DNA of 64,000 bases from Bacteroidia bacterium. GTDB taxonomy: Bacteria; Bacteroidota; Bacteroidia; Cytophagales; JAAEPT01. Numbering within the stretch: position 1 is the first letter of the stretch; the number at the start of each line of letters is the position of its first letter. Below the pieces are notes generated by a model that was given only the letters and a program-made list of their open reading frames with translations, was not told where the DNA came from and ran no database searches. The stretch is from positions 1 through 64,000 of the forward strand of contig JAUIJC010000008.1 of NCBI GenBank assembly GCA_030431525.1, given 5' to 3'. A program made the translations under genes and the position numbers. This document shows positions 23,863 through 32,011 of this stretch, in pieces.

Positions 23863-25161
23863 ATGAAACGAATTGCATTAACCGTCTTGTTTTTGAACGT
23901 CTTTCAGCTCCTTTTTGCTCAGGACCAACTGACCTATTTGTTCAATGGGAAAATGGGGGCGAAGGAGCAGAATATTCATTTGAAAGGCGAAAGCTCAGGG
24001 AACTATGAGACCGTGACCCTCCCGAAGGTGAACGGTATGAAAAAGCAGGTTTTCTCCTTTGGGAAGAATCCAGCCATCACGTTTAACAACCGTTCAGCGA
24101 ATCGGATTTTGGATGGGGATTACACCATTGAATTGTACTTCCAGTTTTCGGATGTTAGCAAATGGAAAAAGGTGTTGGACTTTAGGAACAGGAAGTCGGA
24201 TCGTGGACTGTATTTGTTTGATGGTCGGGCCAATGTGCTGATGGGAATGGCCAGTGATGAGCCCGTTGCTCAGGCTTCTTCCTTTGTCCATATTCTGATG
24301 AGCAGAAACAGCCAAACCAAGGAATTGACGGTGTTTGCCGAGGGCAAGAAGCTGTTTTCAATGCAGGATGTAGCGCCTATCGCCACCTTGGATGATACGC
24401 AATTACTTCAGCTGTTTACCGATGATTTCATTGTGGATGAAGAAGGGAGTAGAGGAAAAGTAGCTTTGTTCAAAATTTACCGTCAGGCATTGGATGAGGA
24501 TCAAGCAAGCTTCGTATTTGAGCATTTGGAACAAACGCTGAAAGGCGAGGAAATGACTGTTGCCGTGTCAGGTCAAGTTCAGGATGCCAGCAATGGAAAC
24601 AGTATTTCTGGCGCGCAAGTGGTACTCAAAAAGGGAAATCGGAAAGTGGCCAATACCATGGCTGATGCCCAAGGAAACTTTGTGTTTGAGCAGGTCTTGC
24701 CATCAGCGGATTATGTGTTGGAGGCCAATGCCGAAGGCTATTTAGAAAAGGACTCAAACCTTGTGGTGAATGAGGCTGTTGCTGATTTTGTGTTGGGCTT
24801 GAACACTTTGGCAGTCGGCAGAACAGTCAAGCTGAATAACATTCAATTTATAAGAAACAAAGCTGAGTTTTTGGATGGCTCCTTTTCGGAATTGGACAAG
24901 CTGGTGGAGTTGATGCGGGACCATCCTAATATGGAGATTTCCTTGGCGGGCCACACGGATAACTTGGGCAGTGCAAAATTGAGTCAGCGATTGTCCGAGG
25001 ACCGAGTAGAGGCCGTGAAAGAATATTTGGTTTCCAATGGCATTGACAAAAAACGGATTTCGGGAAAGGGCTTTGGCGGAACAAAACCCATAGCCAGTAA
25101 TTTTCAGGAAGACACTCGAAAGTTGAATCGAAGGGTAGAGATGACCATCAAAAAGCTTTAA
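23863..25161 (+). CDS. OmpA-family protein with CarboxypepD_reg-like domain
   Basis: 432 residues after a signal peptide (MKRIALTVLFLNVFQLLFAQ). Residues about 30-215 form a LamG/concanavalin-like sandwich (DGDYTIELYFQFSDVSKWKK). Residues about 225-310 are a carboxypeptidase regulatory-like domain (VSGQVQDASNGNSISGAQVV). Residues about 320-432 are the OmpA peptidoglycan-binding domain: QFIRNKAEFLDGSFSELDK, ISLAGHTDNLGSAKLSQR, LSEDRVEAVKEYLV, RISGKGFGGTKP. It anchors an outer-membrane or periplasmic assembly to the cell wall, binding diaminopimelate peptides. It shares an operon with the TPR gene upstream. Confidence 0.9.
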   Translation: MKRIALTVLFLNVFQLLFAQDQLTYLFNGKMGAKEQNIHLKGESSGNYETVTLPKVNGMKKQVFSFGKNPAITFNNRSANRILDGDYTIELYFQFSDVSKWKKVLDFRNRKSDRGLYLFDGRANVLMGMASDEPVAQASSFVHILMSRNSQTKELTVFAEGKKLFSMQDVAPIATLDDTQLLQLFTDDFIVDEEGSRGKVALFKIYRQALDEDQASFVFEHLEQTLKGEEMTVAVSGQVQDASNGNSISGAQVVLKKGNRKVANTMADAQGNFVFEQVLPSADYVLEANAEGYLEKDSNLVVNEAVADFVLGLNTLAVGRTVKLNNIQFIRNKAEFLDGSFSELDKLVELMRDHPNMEISLAGHTDNLGSAKLSQRLSEDRVEAVKEYLVSNGIDKKRISGKGFGGTKPIASNFQEDTRKLNRRVEMTIKKL

Positions 25162-25167
25162 AAAGGA

Positions 25168-25281
25168 AAAAGTTGATTATATCACCTGCCAACAGCTAAA
25201 AGCTTTGGCAGTGTGGTATAATCAACTTTTTTGGAGGTAAATCACACTGCCAAAGCCTTTGGCTGTTGGCAGGTGACAGCC
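25168..25281. repeat. Two interleaved inverted repeats between convergent genes
   Basis: Stem A pairs AAAAAGTTGATTATA (from 25168) with TATAATCAACTTTTTT (to 25233). Stem B pairs about 36 bases starting TCACCTGCCAACAGC (from 25181) with the complementary stretch ending GTTGGCAGGTGA (to 25281), with few mismatches. The left arm of B is inside the loop of A and its right arm outside, so the two stems exclude each other. Each B arm can also fold alone (CTGCCAA with TTGGCAG). It probably serves as a bidirectional terminator. Confidence 0.75.
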
Positions 25282-25287
25282 GAAGTA

Positions 25288-26637
25288 TTATGGAGTATCT
25301 ACAGAATTGATTTGCTCCAATGCGAGGTATTCATCCCTCAATTTTTCAATCTGGTCAATGATTTCTTTGCGTTGACCACTTAGGCGAATGAGCAAGTCCT
25401 TTCGGTTAAAGAACAGCTGAGTGAGTCTCCAGCGCTGTTGCAAGTCCAAAATGCTTTCCCAATAATCCCAAGCCAGCAAGCCTGTAATCGGCAAGCTAAG
25501 GGCATAGCCCAATGTCCAATAGCCGTTCGGGCTGATAAAATGGTTAAAGCCCCAAATCTGAAGCGGATAGAAAAATCCAAAGGTCAGAATCCCCATCAAC
25601 AATAATGTGGGAGGATTGAAGGCTGGATCCACCGCGATGCGTTTGGTGAGCAACTGAGGTACTTTGAAAGGAATGTAGTTGTTCAGCACGCCATACAGGT
25701 ATATCGGAAGTAGCAGAATCATTTTTATAGCCTCACTCACCCGAACCAAAGGCTCTTTGCTGAGCTGTTTGTCACTCATGCGAAGCTCCTTTAAGCGCGA
25801 ATAATAGCTAGTGATGCGGTTTCTCAGCGTAGTGATTTCCTCTGGCTTTTCATTCTCAAAATAGCGGAGGGCATTCAACACGCGTTTTGAAAGCACATAT
25901 TTCTGTTCGTGTTTTGCTCCTTGTAAAGCTTGTGGCCATTCCTTTCGGATAATGGTTTCGATGCCGTTTGCCAAGCGGTCTTCTTCCGCGTCTTTAGCAG
26001 CGATAGTAACTTTTTCCAGACTGTCCCGAATGCGGTCTGTCAGGGCTTTTACAGCATCCCGAGGTTTCTCGGCAAACTGTTGTTGATATTCCTCAATGGT
26101 GAAGCTCTCACCAATTCGCATGGTTACTTCACTTCGGAATTTTTTTGGAGCACTGTAATCCAGACCGATTGGGACGATTTTTAGCCCCAATGAAAAGTTC
26201 TTTTCAGCTTCGGAATCCAAGGCAATTCGTGCGGTTCCCGTTTTTATCTCGCGCAGTGTTCTTTCCAAAAAGCTGTTGCCTTCTGGGAAAATCACCAGTC
26301 GACCACCGTTTTGAAGGAACTGTTTGCATTCACCAAAGGTGGCTTCGTTATCCCTGCTGGTGCCCGTAACATCTTGCTTGCGGTAGATTGGCACCATGTG
26401 GATTTTCCTGAAGAACTTATGTTTCCATTTTTGTTTGAAAATCCCCCCTTGAGTCAGAAAGTGCAATGGCTTGAAATAACCACCAATGACGAAGGGATCC
26501 ATAAAGGTATTGGGGTGGTTAGCGACAACGATAAACGGACCCTTTTTAGGGAGTCGTTCTTTGTTAACCACCTTGATCTTGCGGAAGTAAATTAGCACCG
26601 CAGGTCTAAGAATCGCTTTGATAATAGAGTATAGCAT
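25288..26637 (-). CDS. PlsC-type lysophospholipid acyltransferase with membrane tail
   Basis: 449 residues from the ATG at 26637, which starts directly at the catalytic domain (MLYSIIKAILRPAVLIYFRK); an ATG at 26736 would add an atypical leader. The acyltransferase motif is NHPNTFMDPFVIGG, a variant of HxxxxD with His and Asp intact, followed by FPEGNSFLERTLREIKTGTA. The C-terminal third has two or three membrane helices (LLLPIYLYGVLNNYIPF, LLLMGILTFGFFYPL) and a helical tail. The family transfers fatty acyl chains to glycerophosphate-type lipids at the inner membrane. The exact acceptor is not deducible. Confidence 0.88.
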   Translation of the reverse strand: MLYSIIKAILRPAVLIYFRKIKVVNKERLPKKGPFIVVANHPNTFMDPFVIGGYFKPLHFLTQGGIFKQKWKHKFFRKIHMVPIYRKQDVTGTSRDNEATFGECKQFLQNGGRLVIFPEGNSFLERTLREIKTGTARIALDSEAEKNFSLGLKIVPIGLDYSAPKKFRSEVTMRIGESFTIEEYQQQFAEKPRDAVKALTDRIRDSLEKVTIAAKDAEEDRLANGIETIIRKEWPQALQGAKHEQKYVLSKRVLNALRYFENEKPEEITTLRNRITSYYSRLKELRMSDKQLSKEPLVRVSEAIKMILLLPIYLYGVLNNYIPFKVPQLLTKRIAVDPAFNPPTLLLMGILTFGFFYPLQIWGFNHFISPNGYWTLGYALSLPITGLLAWDYWESILDLQQRWRLTQLFFNRKDLLIRLSGQRKEIIDQIEKLRDEYLALEQINSVDTP

Positions 26638-26766
26638 AGGCAAATATTCCGAGGAGCGGTCCTCTCGAAGAGTAAACAAAAATATTACGTCGTTAGATTC
26701 CCCAAAGGACAAGAAACCTGCCTTTTCTTGATTCACATATTATTCTGGTTACGGACTTTTTTAAAA

Positions 26767-26845
26767 GTGTACAATGTATCGTGTATTATGTACAATGATT
26801 TACTCATACTGAGGTCATTGTACATAATACACGATACATAATACA
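26767..26845. repeat. Family B palindromic repeat, copy 1
   Basis: GTACAATGTATCGTGTATTA near the left end pairs with TACATAATACACGATACAT on the right across a short loop. Related copies are at 39630-39708, 42584-42685 and 45050-45120. It occupies most of the gap between the SDR gene end and the acyltransferase start. Confidence 0.85.
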
Positions 26846-26848
26846 AAA

Positions 26849-27637
26849 TTAGAGGTCGTACGAATTACGAATGATTTTTTCAGCTAATCTGCTTGGCATT
26901 AGGCGTTGCAAGAATTTGAGCATTTTGGCGTTTCCTCCAGCCACATAAACGGGTTTGGTGGAGTTGCTTTCAATGGCGTGAACCACTGCATCGGAGATGA
27001 CTGTAGGGCTTTCAGATTTGCCCATGTTAGATCGTACTTTTTCTCGGATTTTACCCAAATACGGAGAGTATTCCGTCCCGTCCTTGCCGAACATTTCTGG
27101 TTCAATGGTAGTAGCGATATCGTTAGGCTCAATCAACACCACTTTCACATTGAAGTCCTTCATCTCACTGCGTAGGCTTTGGGTGAAGCCGGAGAGTGCG
27201 AATTTTGTGGCGCAGTAGCTGGAATAATAGGGTAGTGGGAAGCGTCCAGTAAGGGAGCCAATGTTAATGATGACGCCTTCTTTGCGTTCCCGCATTTGAG
27301 GCAAGATTTTTTGGGTAAGCTTCAATAGCCCAAAAAAGTTGACCTCGAAGAGGTAACGGTATTTTTCAAGGGGCGTGTCCTCCACGGAACCCATCTGCGA
27401 TTGCCCCGCATTGTTGACCAATACATCGATTTTGGTGTCTTTGAGTTGTTCGGCCAACACATCAATGCTTTCTTCATTGGCCAAGTCCAAAGCCACGTAG
27501 CTCGCCCCATCCAATTTATCCTTAACGGTTTCTGGATTTCGGCAGGTGCCGATGACTGTATAGCCTTTTTTTAATAGTGCTTCCCCGATGGACTTTCCTA
27601 TGCCTCGGGACATGCCTGTAATCAATGCGGTTTTCAT
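26849..27637 (-). CDS. Short-chain dehydrogenase/reductase (SDR)
   Basis: 262 residues from the ATG at 27637, giving MKTALITGMSRGIGKSIGEA with the NAD(P)-binding motif TGxxxGxG as TGMSRGIG. Then NNAGQSQMGSVE and the catalytic IINIGSLTGRFPLPYYSSYCATKFAL with Ser, Tyr and Lys of the classical SDR triad. It reduces a carbonyl or oxidises an alcohol with NAD(P)H; the substrate is unknown. It follows the gene at 27651-28121 by 13 bases on the same strand, and a family B repeat begins just after its stop codon. Confidence 0.9.
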   Translation of the reverse strand: MKTALITGMSRGIGKSIGEALLKKGYTVIGTCRNPETVKDKLDGASYVALDLANEESIDVLAEQLKDTKIDVLVNNAGQSQMGSVEDTPLEKYRYLFEVNFFGLLKLTQKILPQMRERKEGVIINIGSLTGRFPLPYYSSYCATKFALSGFTQSLRSEMKDFNVKVVLIEPNDIATTIEPEMFGKDGTEYSPYLGKIREKVRSNMGKSESPTVISDAVVHAIESNSTKPVYVAGGNAKMLKFLQRLMPSRLAEKIIRNSYDL

Positions 27638-27650
27638 GAGTGGGTTATCA

Positions 27651-28121
27651 TTATGCCTTTCCATTAACGGAGAGGTTGATTAGTCTTTTAGTATTGCAGT
27701 TGTAGTGAGCCTGCCAAACAGAGGTTCCACCATCATGGATTTGTATGTAGTGGGTTTCCCAATCCTCTACAGGTTGAAGAAAGCAATTGATGTAAATAAT
27801 ACGCTCTCCCTGTTTGTTGTAATAGCCAAAATACTGGCGATAATATTCTTTAAAAACTTCAAGTTGAGGACATTCAAACTTCAAATGTAAGTTGTTATTT
27901 AAGCAAAACTCTTCAACCAGTGGCTTAAGATTTTCTTCCAATTGGAGAACCTCCTTTTTGGTAGGAGTGAATGTTTTGGTTCTTTTTTTATAAAAGGGAA
28001 GGCGGTAGGAAGCGTCAAAGATTACACCTTCGAAATTATCACTCTTTATTGGAGAAGGTTGGGAACTGATGTATGGTGTAAGCCAAGAAATTAGTAATAC
28101 GATCAAAAAGAAGCTTTTCAT
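27651..28121 (-). CDS. Hypothetical exported protein
   Basis: 156 residues from the ATG at 28121, chosen for the signal peptide (MKSFFLIVLLISWLTPYISS). The mature protein is small and rich in aromatic residues (FECPQLEVFKEYYRQYFGYY, IIYINCFLQPVEDWETHYIQ, DGGTSVWQAHYNC). It has no family that I recognise, and no catalytic set. It lies 90 bases below the AsnB-like gene and 13 bases above the SDR gene on the same strand. Confidence 0.75.
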   Translation of the reverse strand: MKSFFLIVLLISWLTPYISSQPSPIKSDNFEGVIFDASYRLPFYKKRTKTFTPTKKEVLQLEENLKPLVEEFCLNNNLHLKFECPQLEVFKEYYRQYFGYYNKQGERIIYINCFLQPVEDWETHYIQIHDGGTSVWQAHYNCNTKRLINLSVNGKA

Positions 28122-28211
28122 GGTTCTTTCTCGATGGTGTAAGGCTTCAAACAAAAAACCTGACTGGTTTTGCAAACGAGTCAGGTTGTGAATTTCAAAG
28201 GTAAAAAAGAA

Positions 28212-29471
28212 TCAGGTTTTCTTCTTTTTCTTTTTTGCGGCAGGGAAGAGGATGTTATTCAAGATGAGGCGGTAGCCCGGAGAGTTTGGGTGAAGGTTGA
28301 GGTCCGTAGGTTCCTCACCTACAAAATGTTGGTAATCCTCAGGGTCGTGACCGCCATAGAATGTCCAGAACCCCTTGCCGTACACGCCATGAATGTATCG
28401 GGCCTCATTGATGGAAGGCGTTTCACCCATGATCACTACATCAGACTTGACCAAATCCTTTTTGAAGGCAGTGGTTTGCCCCATAAAACCCTTGACGGTT
28501 TTCTCATGGTTTTGGGTCAGCATGGTCGGAATTGGATCCCATTTGGCCGAGAAGGTGAATAGTTGGAAATAGTCATTTTCCTCTGTCAAACCGCGCTCCT
28601 TGTATTGGTTGTCAATGTTTGAGTATTCATACTCATAAGGATTCATTCGAAGTTTATAATCCTTAAACGCGAAGGTCTTTTCGTAATCCAGCTTTGATTG
28701 TGCTTGAGGGTCTGCTGGGTCACCGTCATACATCTCCGCGCAAATGTCTACGCCTTCAGCTGAAAGGGCAATGTCATAAGTGTCGGTCGCGGAGCACATG
28801 GCAAAGAGGAAACCGCCTCCAGCAGTGAATTCTCGGATTTTATGGACGACTGCTAGCTTTAGTTGGGAAACCTTTTCGAACCCATGTTTATGTGCAGAAG
28901 CCTCAAACTCTTCTTGTTGCTTGATGTACCAAGGCTGGTTGTGGTAGTGGGCGTAGAACTTGCCGTATTGGCCGGTGAAATCCTCGTGGTGAAGGTGCAA
29001 CCAGTCATATTCTGGAAGCTTTCCTTCCATGACCTCATCATCAAAAACCACATCGTATGGGATTTCTGCATAGGTCAATACCATGGTCACGGCATCATCC
29101 CAAGGGAGTTTACTTTTTGGTGAATAGACCGCCACTTTTGGCGCTTTCTCCAATTTCATGAGGTCCATATTGGCCTCAGGATGGCTAACCTGATCCACAA
29201 TTTGTTGGTACTGAGCATCAGAAATTTCCTCAAAGCTTACTCCACGGATTACTAGCTCACTTTTATAACTATCATTCAACGGATAACAAAAGCTTCCGCC
29301 TCGGTAGTTAAGTAGCCAGTCTGCGGTTCCGCCTTGGGCAAGGATCCAATAGGTAGAGCCGTAAGCTTTAAGGTGATTTGCCTGGGTGTTATCCATTGGA
29401 ATGAGCAGGTAACCTGCCAGACAAGTTCTGAAAAGGGAAAAAAACAGTATGCCGAAGAGTAATTTTTTCAT
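28212..29471 (-). CDS. Bacteroidota 'asparagine synthetase B-like' exported protein
   Basis: 419 residues from the ATG at 29471, with a signal peptide (MKKLLFGILFFSLFRTCLAG). The central part resembles the class I glutamine amidotransferase/ThuA fold: FDDEVMEGKLPEYDWLHLHH, GKFYAHYHNQPWY, and GGGFLFAMCSATDTYDIALS with Cys placed like a nucleophile. Databases often call these proteins asparagine synthetase B although they lack the AsnB synthase (PP-motif) and glutaminase N-terminal Cys. It is therefore not a cytoplasmic asparagine synthetase. The C-terminus is a run of Lys. Its function is unknown. It is divergent from an outer-membrane barrel gene 59 bases away. Confidence 0.82.
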   Translation of the reverse strand: MKKLLFGILFFSLFRTCLAGYLLIPMDNTQANHLKAYGSTYWILAQGGTADWLLNYRGGSFCYPLNDSYKSELVIRGVSFEEISDAQYQQIVDQVSHPEANMDLMKLEKAPKVAVYSPKSKLPWDDAVTMVLTYAEIPYDVVFDDEVMEGKLPEYDWLHLHHEDFTGQYGKFYAHYHNQPWYIKQQEEFEASAHKHGFEKVSQLKLAVVHKIREFTAGGGFLFAMCSATDTYDIALSAEGVDICAEMYDGDPADPQAQSKLDYEKTFAFKDYKLRMNPYEYEYSNIDNQYKERGLTEENDYFQLFTFSAKWDPIPTMLTQNHEKTVKGFMGQTTAFKKDLVKSDVVIMGETPSINEARYIHGVYGKGFWTFYGGHDPEDYQHFVGEEPTDLNLHPNSPGYRLILNNILFPAAKKKKKKT

Positions 29472-29530
29472 TTGGTTCGTCCTCAATTAAGATTTTCCGT
29501 AGAAAAGAGAAGGTACATAAAAATAAGGCA

Positions 29531-30181
29531 ATGAGAAGAATTCTATTCACCCTTTCCTTAATACTGACTTTCGTGGGCCAAGGATATGCCCAAGAGCGCT
29601 GGGAACTCACGGGATTGGCGGGTTATGCAACTTCGAGTTCCAAATTACCAGCTGTTGGCGGTGATTATAAATTGAAACACAGTGTTTCCTTTGGAGGCAC
29701 AGTGGGTTTTCGAATTGTTCCGCAAACAGTTCTTGAACTCTCTTATCACAGACAGAATACTGATTTGTGGTTTGATCCCAGAATTGGTGCCAGGCAAACT
29801 TTGTTTCCGATTACAGCAAACTTCTTGCAGCTCGGTATTGTCAGGGAATTCCTATCAGGGCAACTGAGGCCTTTTGGTCTGTTTTCTGTGGGACCGGCTT
29901 GGTATCACCCTGATCGGGATGATATTGATGCAGAGTGGCGCTTCAGTACCATCTTTGGAGCTGGATTGAAATATATGCCAAAGGACAGCAGGATTGGACT
30001 TCGTTTCCAAGCGCGTTTAGTTGTTCCTTGGTTTGGAACCGATACGGGAATCTGGTGTGGGCTTGGAGGCTGTTCACCAAATGTCTCAAGTAGCGAGACA
30101 ATTGTAACTGGTGATTTTCAGGGAGGGGTTGTGATTCGGCTTGGGGACGATATTGAGAATTCTGGTGGTTCAGAGTGGTAA
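29531..30181 (+). CDS. Outer-membrane beta-barrel protein
   Basis: 216 residues with a signal peptide (MRRILFTLSLILTFVGQGYAQ). The rest consists of alternating amphipathic strands separated by short turns (LTGLAGYATSSS, VSFGGTVGFRIVP, VLELSYHRQNTDLW, GLKYMPKDSRIGLRFQARLV), the pattern of an eight-strand outer-membrane barrel of the OmpW/porin-like group. No substrate is suggested. Two Cys in WCGLGGCSPN near the end may form a disulfide. It ends 21 bases before a tandem-repeat and hairpin region shared with the convergent mtaB gene. Confidence 0.82.
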   Translation: MRRILFTLSLILTFVGQGYAQERWELTGLAGYATSSSKLPAVGGDYKLKHSVSFGGTVGFRIVPQTVLELSYHRQNTDLWFDPRIGARQTLFPITANFLQLGIVREFLSGQLRPFGLFSVGPAWYHPDRDDIDAEWRFSTIFGAGLKYMPKDSRIGLRFQARLVVPWFGTDTGIWCGLGGCSPNVSSSETIVTGDFQGGVVIRLGDDIENSGGSEW

Positions 30182-30203
30182 TTGATGATTTGGGTTAAAA
30201 AAG

Positions 30204-30283
30204 TTGAGGTGTTGAAAGGCATTTTTTGCTTTCAACACCTCAACACCTCAACACCTCAACACCTCAACACCTCAACACCTCAA
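30204..30283. repeat. Octamer tandem array (CAACACCT) with slippable hairpin
   Basis: Six copies of CAACACCT (30233-30280) plus CAA abut the mtaB stop codon. TTGAGGTGTTGAAAG at 30204-30218 pairs perfectly with CTTTCAACACCTCAA at 30229-30243; parts of the tandem copies could form alternative, shorter pairings. It is a simple-sequence repeat likely to vary in copy number. Confidence 0.85.
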
Positions 30284-31594
30284 TTAGAGTTCAAACATTT
30301 CGATGGCGTCTACATTGCCTTCGGTGTTTACTGTCTTGAGTTTGATGGGCTTGATTTCGTTTACCAAGAGAGGGTCGTAGGGAACAGTCACCTTTACATA
30401 ATTGTCTGTCCAACCTGAAATCTTGCCGTCCTCAATCTTTTCTTCAAAGAGGGCCTTGCTGTTTTTCTCCAACTGGGTTTCGTAGAAGAAACGCTTTTTC
30501 TTTTCCGAAAGGCCGCGAAGCATTTTTGAGCGTTTGTTGCGCTCATGGATTGGAACACTGTCGTCCAATTCATCCTTGGCGATGGTATTGTCCCGCTCGG
30601 AATAGGTGAAAACGTGGAGGTAAGAAATATCCAGTTCGTTCAAGAAATTATAGGTGTCCAAGAAGTCTTCCTCTGTTTCACCTGGGAACCCTACAATCAC
30701 GTCAACACCAATACAGGCCTCAGGCATATCTGCCTTGATTTTTGCCACCCTGTCTGCGTAAAGCTCACGCTTGTAACGGCGACGCATCAGTTTCAGGATT
30801 TTGTTGGAGCCAGACTGTAGCGGAACATGGAAATGAGGCATGAACCGTTTTGACGCTGCTACAAATGAGATAATCTCATCTTTCAGAAGGTTTGGCTCGA
30901 TGGAGGAGATTCGGATACGATCAATGCCTTCTACATCATCCAAGGCTTTCACCAAATCAAAGAAGCTCTCTTCTCGCTGACCGTTTTGAAGGCCAAAGTC
31001 CCCAATATTTACTCCAGTCAAAACGACTTCTTTTACATCTGTTTGGGCGATTTCTCTGGCCGAGGATATAATGTTTTCAATACTGTCACTTCGGCTGGCT
31101 CCACGAGCCATCGGAATAGTGCAAAAAGTACAACTGTAGTCACATCCATCTTGGACCTTCAAGAAGGTTCTCGTACGGTCGCCAATGGAATAGGCATTGT
31201 TGAATTCATTGGCCTCTTCGATCTCCTGAGCGAAAACCTGAGCCTTTCCTTTTTTGTCAAATGACCCTAAAAGCTCAAGGAGTTTGAATTTCTCTGAGGC
31301 ACCCAGTACGGCATCTACTCCTGGAATTTCCGCAATTTCTTGGGGCTTCAGCTGCGCATAACAGCCAATGATGGCGATGAAGGCTGATGGGTTATGCTTT
31401 AGGGCTTCTTTCACCACCTTCTTACACTTCTTGTCCGCATTCTCAGTCACGGAGCAAGTGTTGATGATATAGATGTCGGCACCATCTGAAAATTCAGCCT
31501 TGCTATAGCCTTCCTCAATGAACATCCGAGAAATGGAGGAGGTTTCTGAAAAGTTAAGTTTACAGCCAAGGGTATAGAAGGCAACGGTTTTCAT
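30284..31594 (-). CDS. mtaB: tRNA N6-threonylcarbamoyladenosine methylthiotransferase (MtaB)
   Basis: 436 residues from the ATG at 31594 (31606 is also possible). A methylthiotransferase N-terminal domain with its cluster cysteines (TLGCKLNFSET, NTCSVTENADKKC, GCYAQLKP) is followed by a radical-SAM core (DGCDYSCTFCTIPMARG) and a C-terminal TRAM domain (about residues 370-436). It converts t6A37 to ms2t6A in tRNAs reading ANN codons, using S-adenosylmethionine and two iron-sulfur clusters. Length and motif order agree with the MtaB/YqeV rather than the MiaB branch. It has its own upstream -7 box and a promoterless neighbour at its 3' end. Confidence 0.92.
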   Translation of the reverse strand: MKTVAFYTLGCKLNFSETSSISRMFIEEGYSKAEFSDGADIYIINTCSVTENADKKCKKVVKEALKHNPSAFIAIIGCYAQLKPQEIAEIPGVDAVLGASEKFKLLELLGSFDKKGKAQVFAQEIEEANEFNNAYSIGDRTRTFLKVQDGCDYSCTFCTIPMARGASRSDSIENIISSAREIAQTDVKEVVLTGVNIGDFGLQNGQREESFFDLVKALDDVEGIDRIRISSIEPNLLKDEIISFVAASKRFMPHFHVPLQSGSNKILKLMRRRYKRELYADRVAKIKADMPEACIGVDVIVGFPGETEEDFLDTYNFLNELDISYLHVFTYSERDNTIAKDELDDSVPIHERNKRSKMLRGLSEKKKRFFYETQLEKNSKALFEEKIEDGKISGWTDNYVKVTVPYDPLLVNEIKPIKLKTVNTEGNVDAIEMFEL

Positions 31595-31631
31595 GTTGGT
31601 GTTCATCGGGGTCCCGTGTAAGATGTGGGTG

Positions 31632-31639
31632 CAAATTTA
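31632..31639 (-). promoter_or_regulatory. -7 box of mtaB
   Basis: TAAATTTG on the minus strand matches TAnnTTTG, 37 bases before the ATG at 31594. A clear -33 element is not seen. Confidence 0.5.
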
Positions 31640-31937
31640 GCCAAAATCACTGTGCCTTTTAATATTTTCCTTGGCTTATGCCCATAAGGAACTGCTTGGT
31701 AGAAAAAAAATCAAAATAATAGTGCTTTGCGCCAATCGTAGATTATTCAATTCTAGATGAATTTTGGTATAGTAATAGAATCCACCCTATATGGCTGCAA
31801 TCAAAGAATGGGCTTTCATGGTGTCAATGAAATCTTAGAATAGTGCAATTACTTTAAATTGTACTATTTGGTGAAAAAAGAAATGAAAATGCCGATTTGA
31901 GAGAGATAGATTGTAAAAAAACAATAGGCAAAAATGG
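31640..31937. other. Non-coding part of the mtaB-glnN gap
   Basis: AT-rich sequence with no gene, repeat family or hairpin strong enough to call. It may hold nitrogen-control sites for glnN, but no motif is recognised. Confidence 0.5.
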
Positions 31938-31963
31938 TTTGGATAAAAAAACTACTATCTTTG
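31938..31963 (+). promoter_or_regulatory. Probable promoter of glnN
   Basis: TATCTTTG at 31956-31963 is an exact -7 box, 48 bases before the ATG. TTTG at 31938-31941 lies 14 bases upstream of it, closer than usual, so the -33 assignment is uncertain. Confidence 0.6.
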
Positions 31964-32011
31964 GCGCTGATTTAAGACCGTAAGTCAAATCATTTAAGAC
32001 ACATAATTCTC

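Noticed and set aside
28212-29471. Asparagine synthetase B
   Set aside because: The name is often used for this family, but the AsnB synthase motif and N-terminal glutaminase Cys are absent and a signal peptide is present.
30233-30283. CRISPR array
   Set aside because: The repeats are tandem octamers without spacers.
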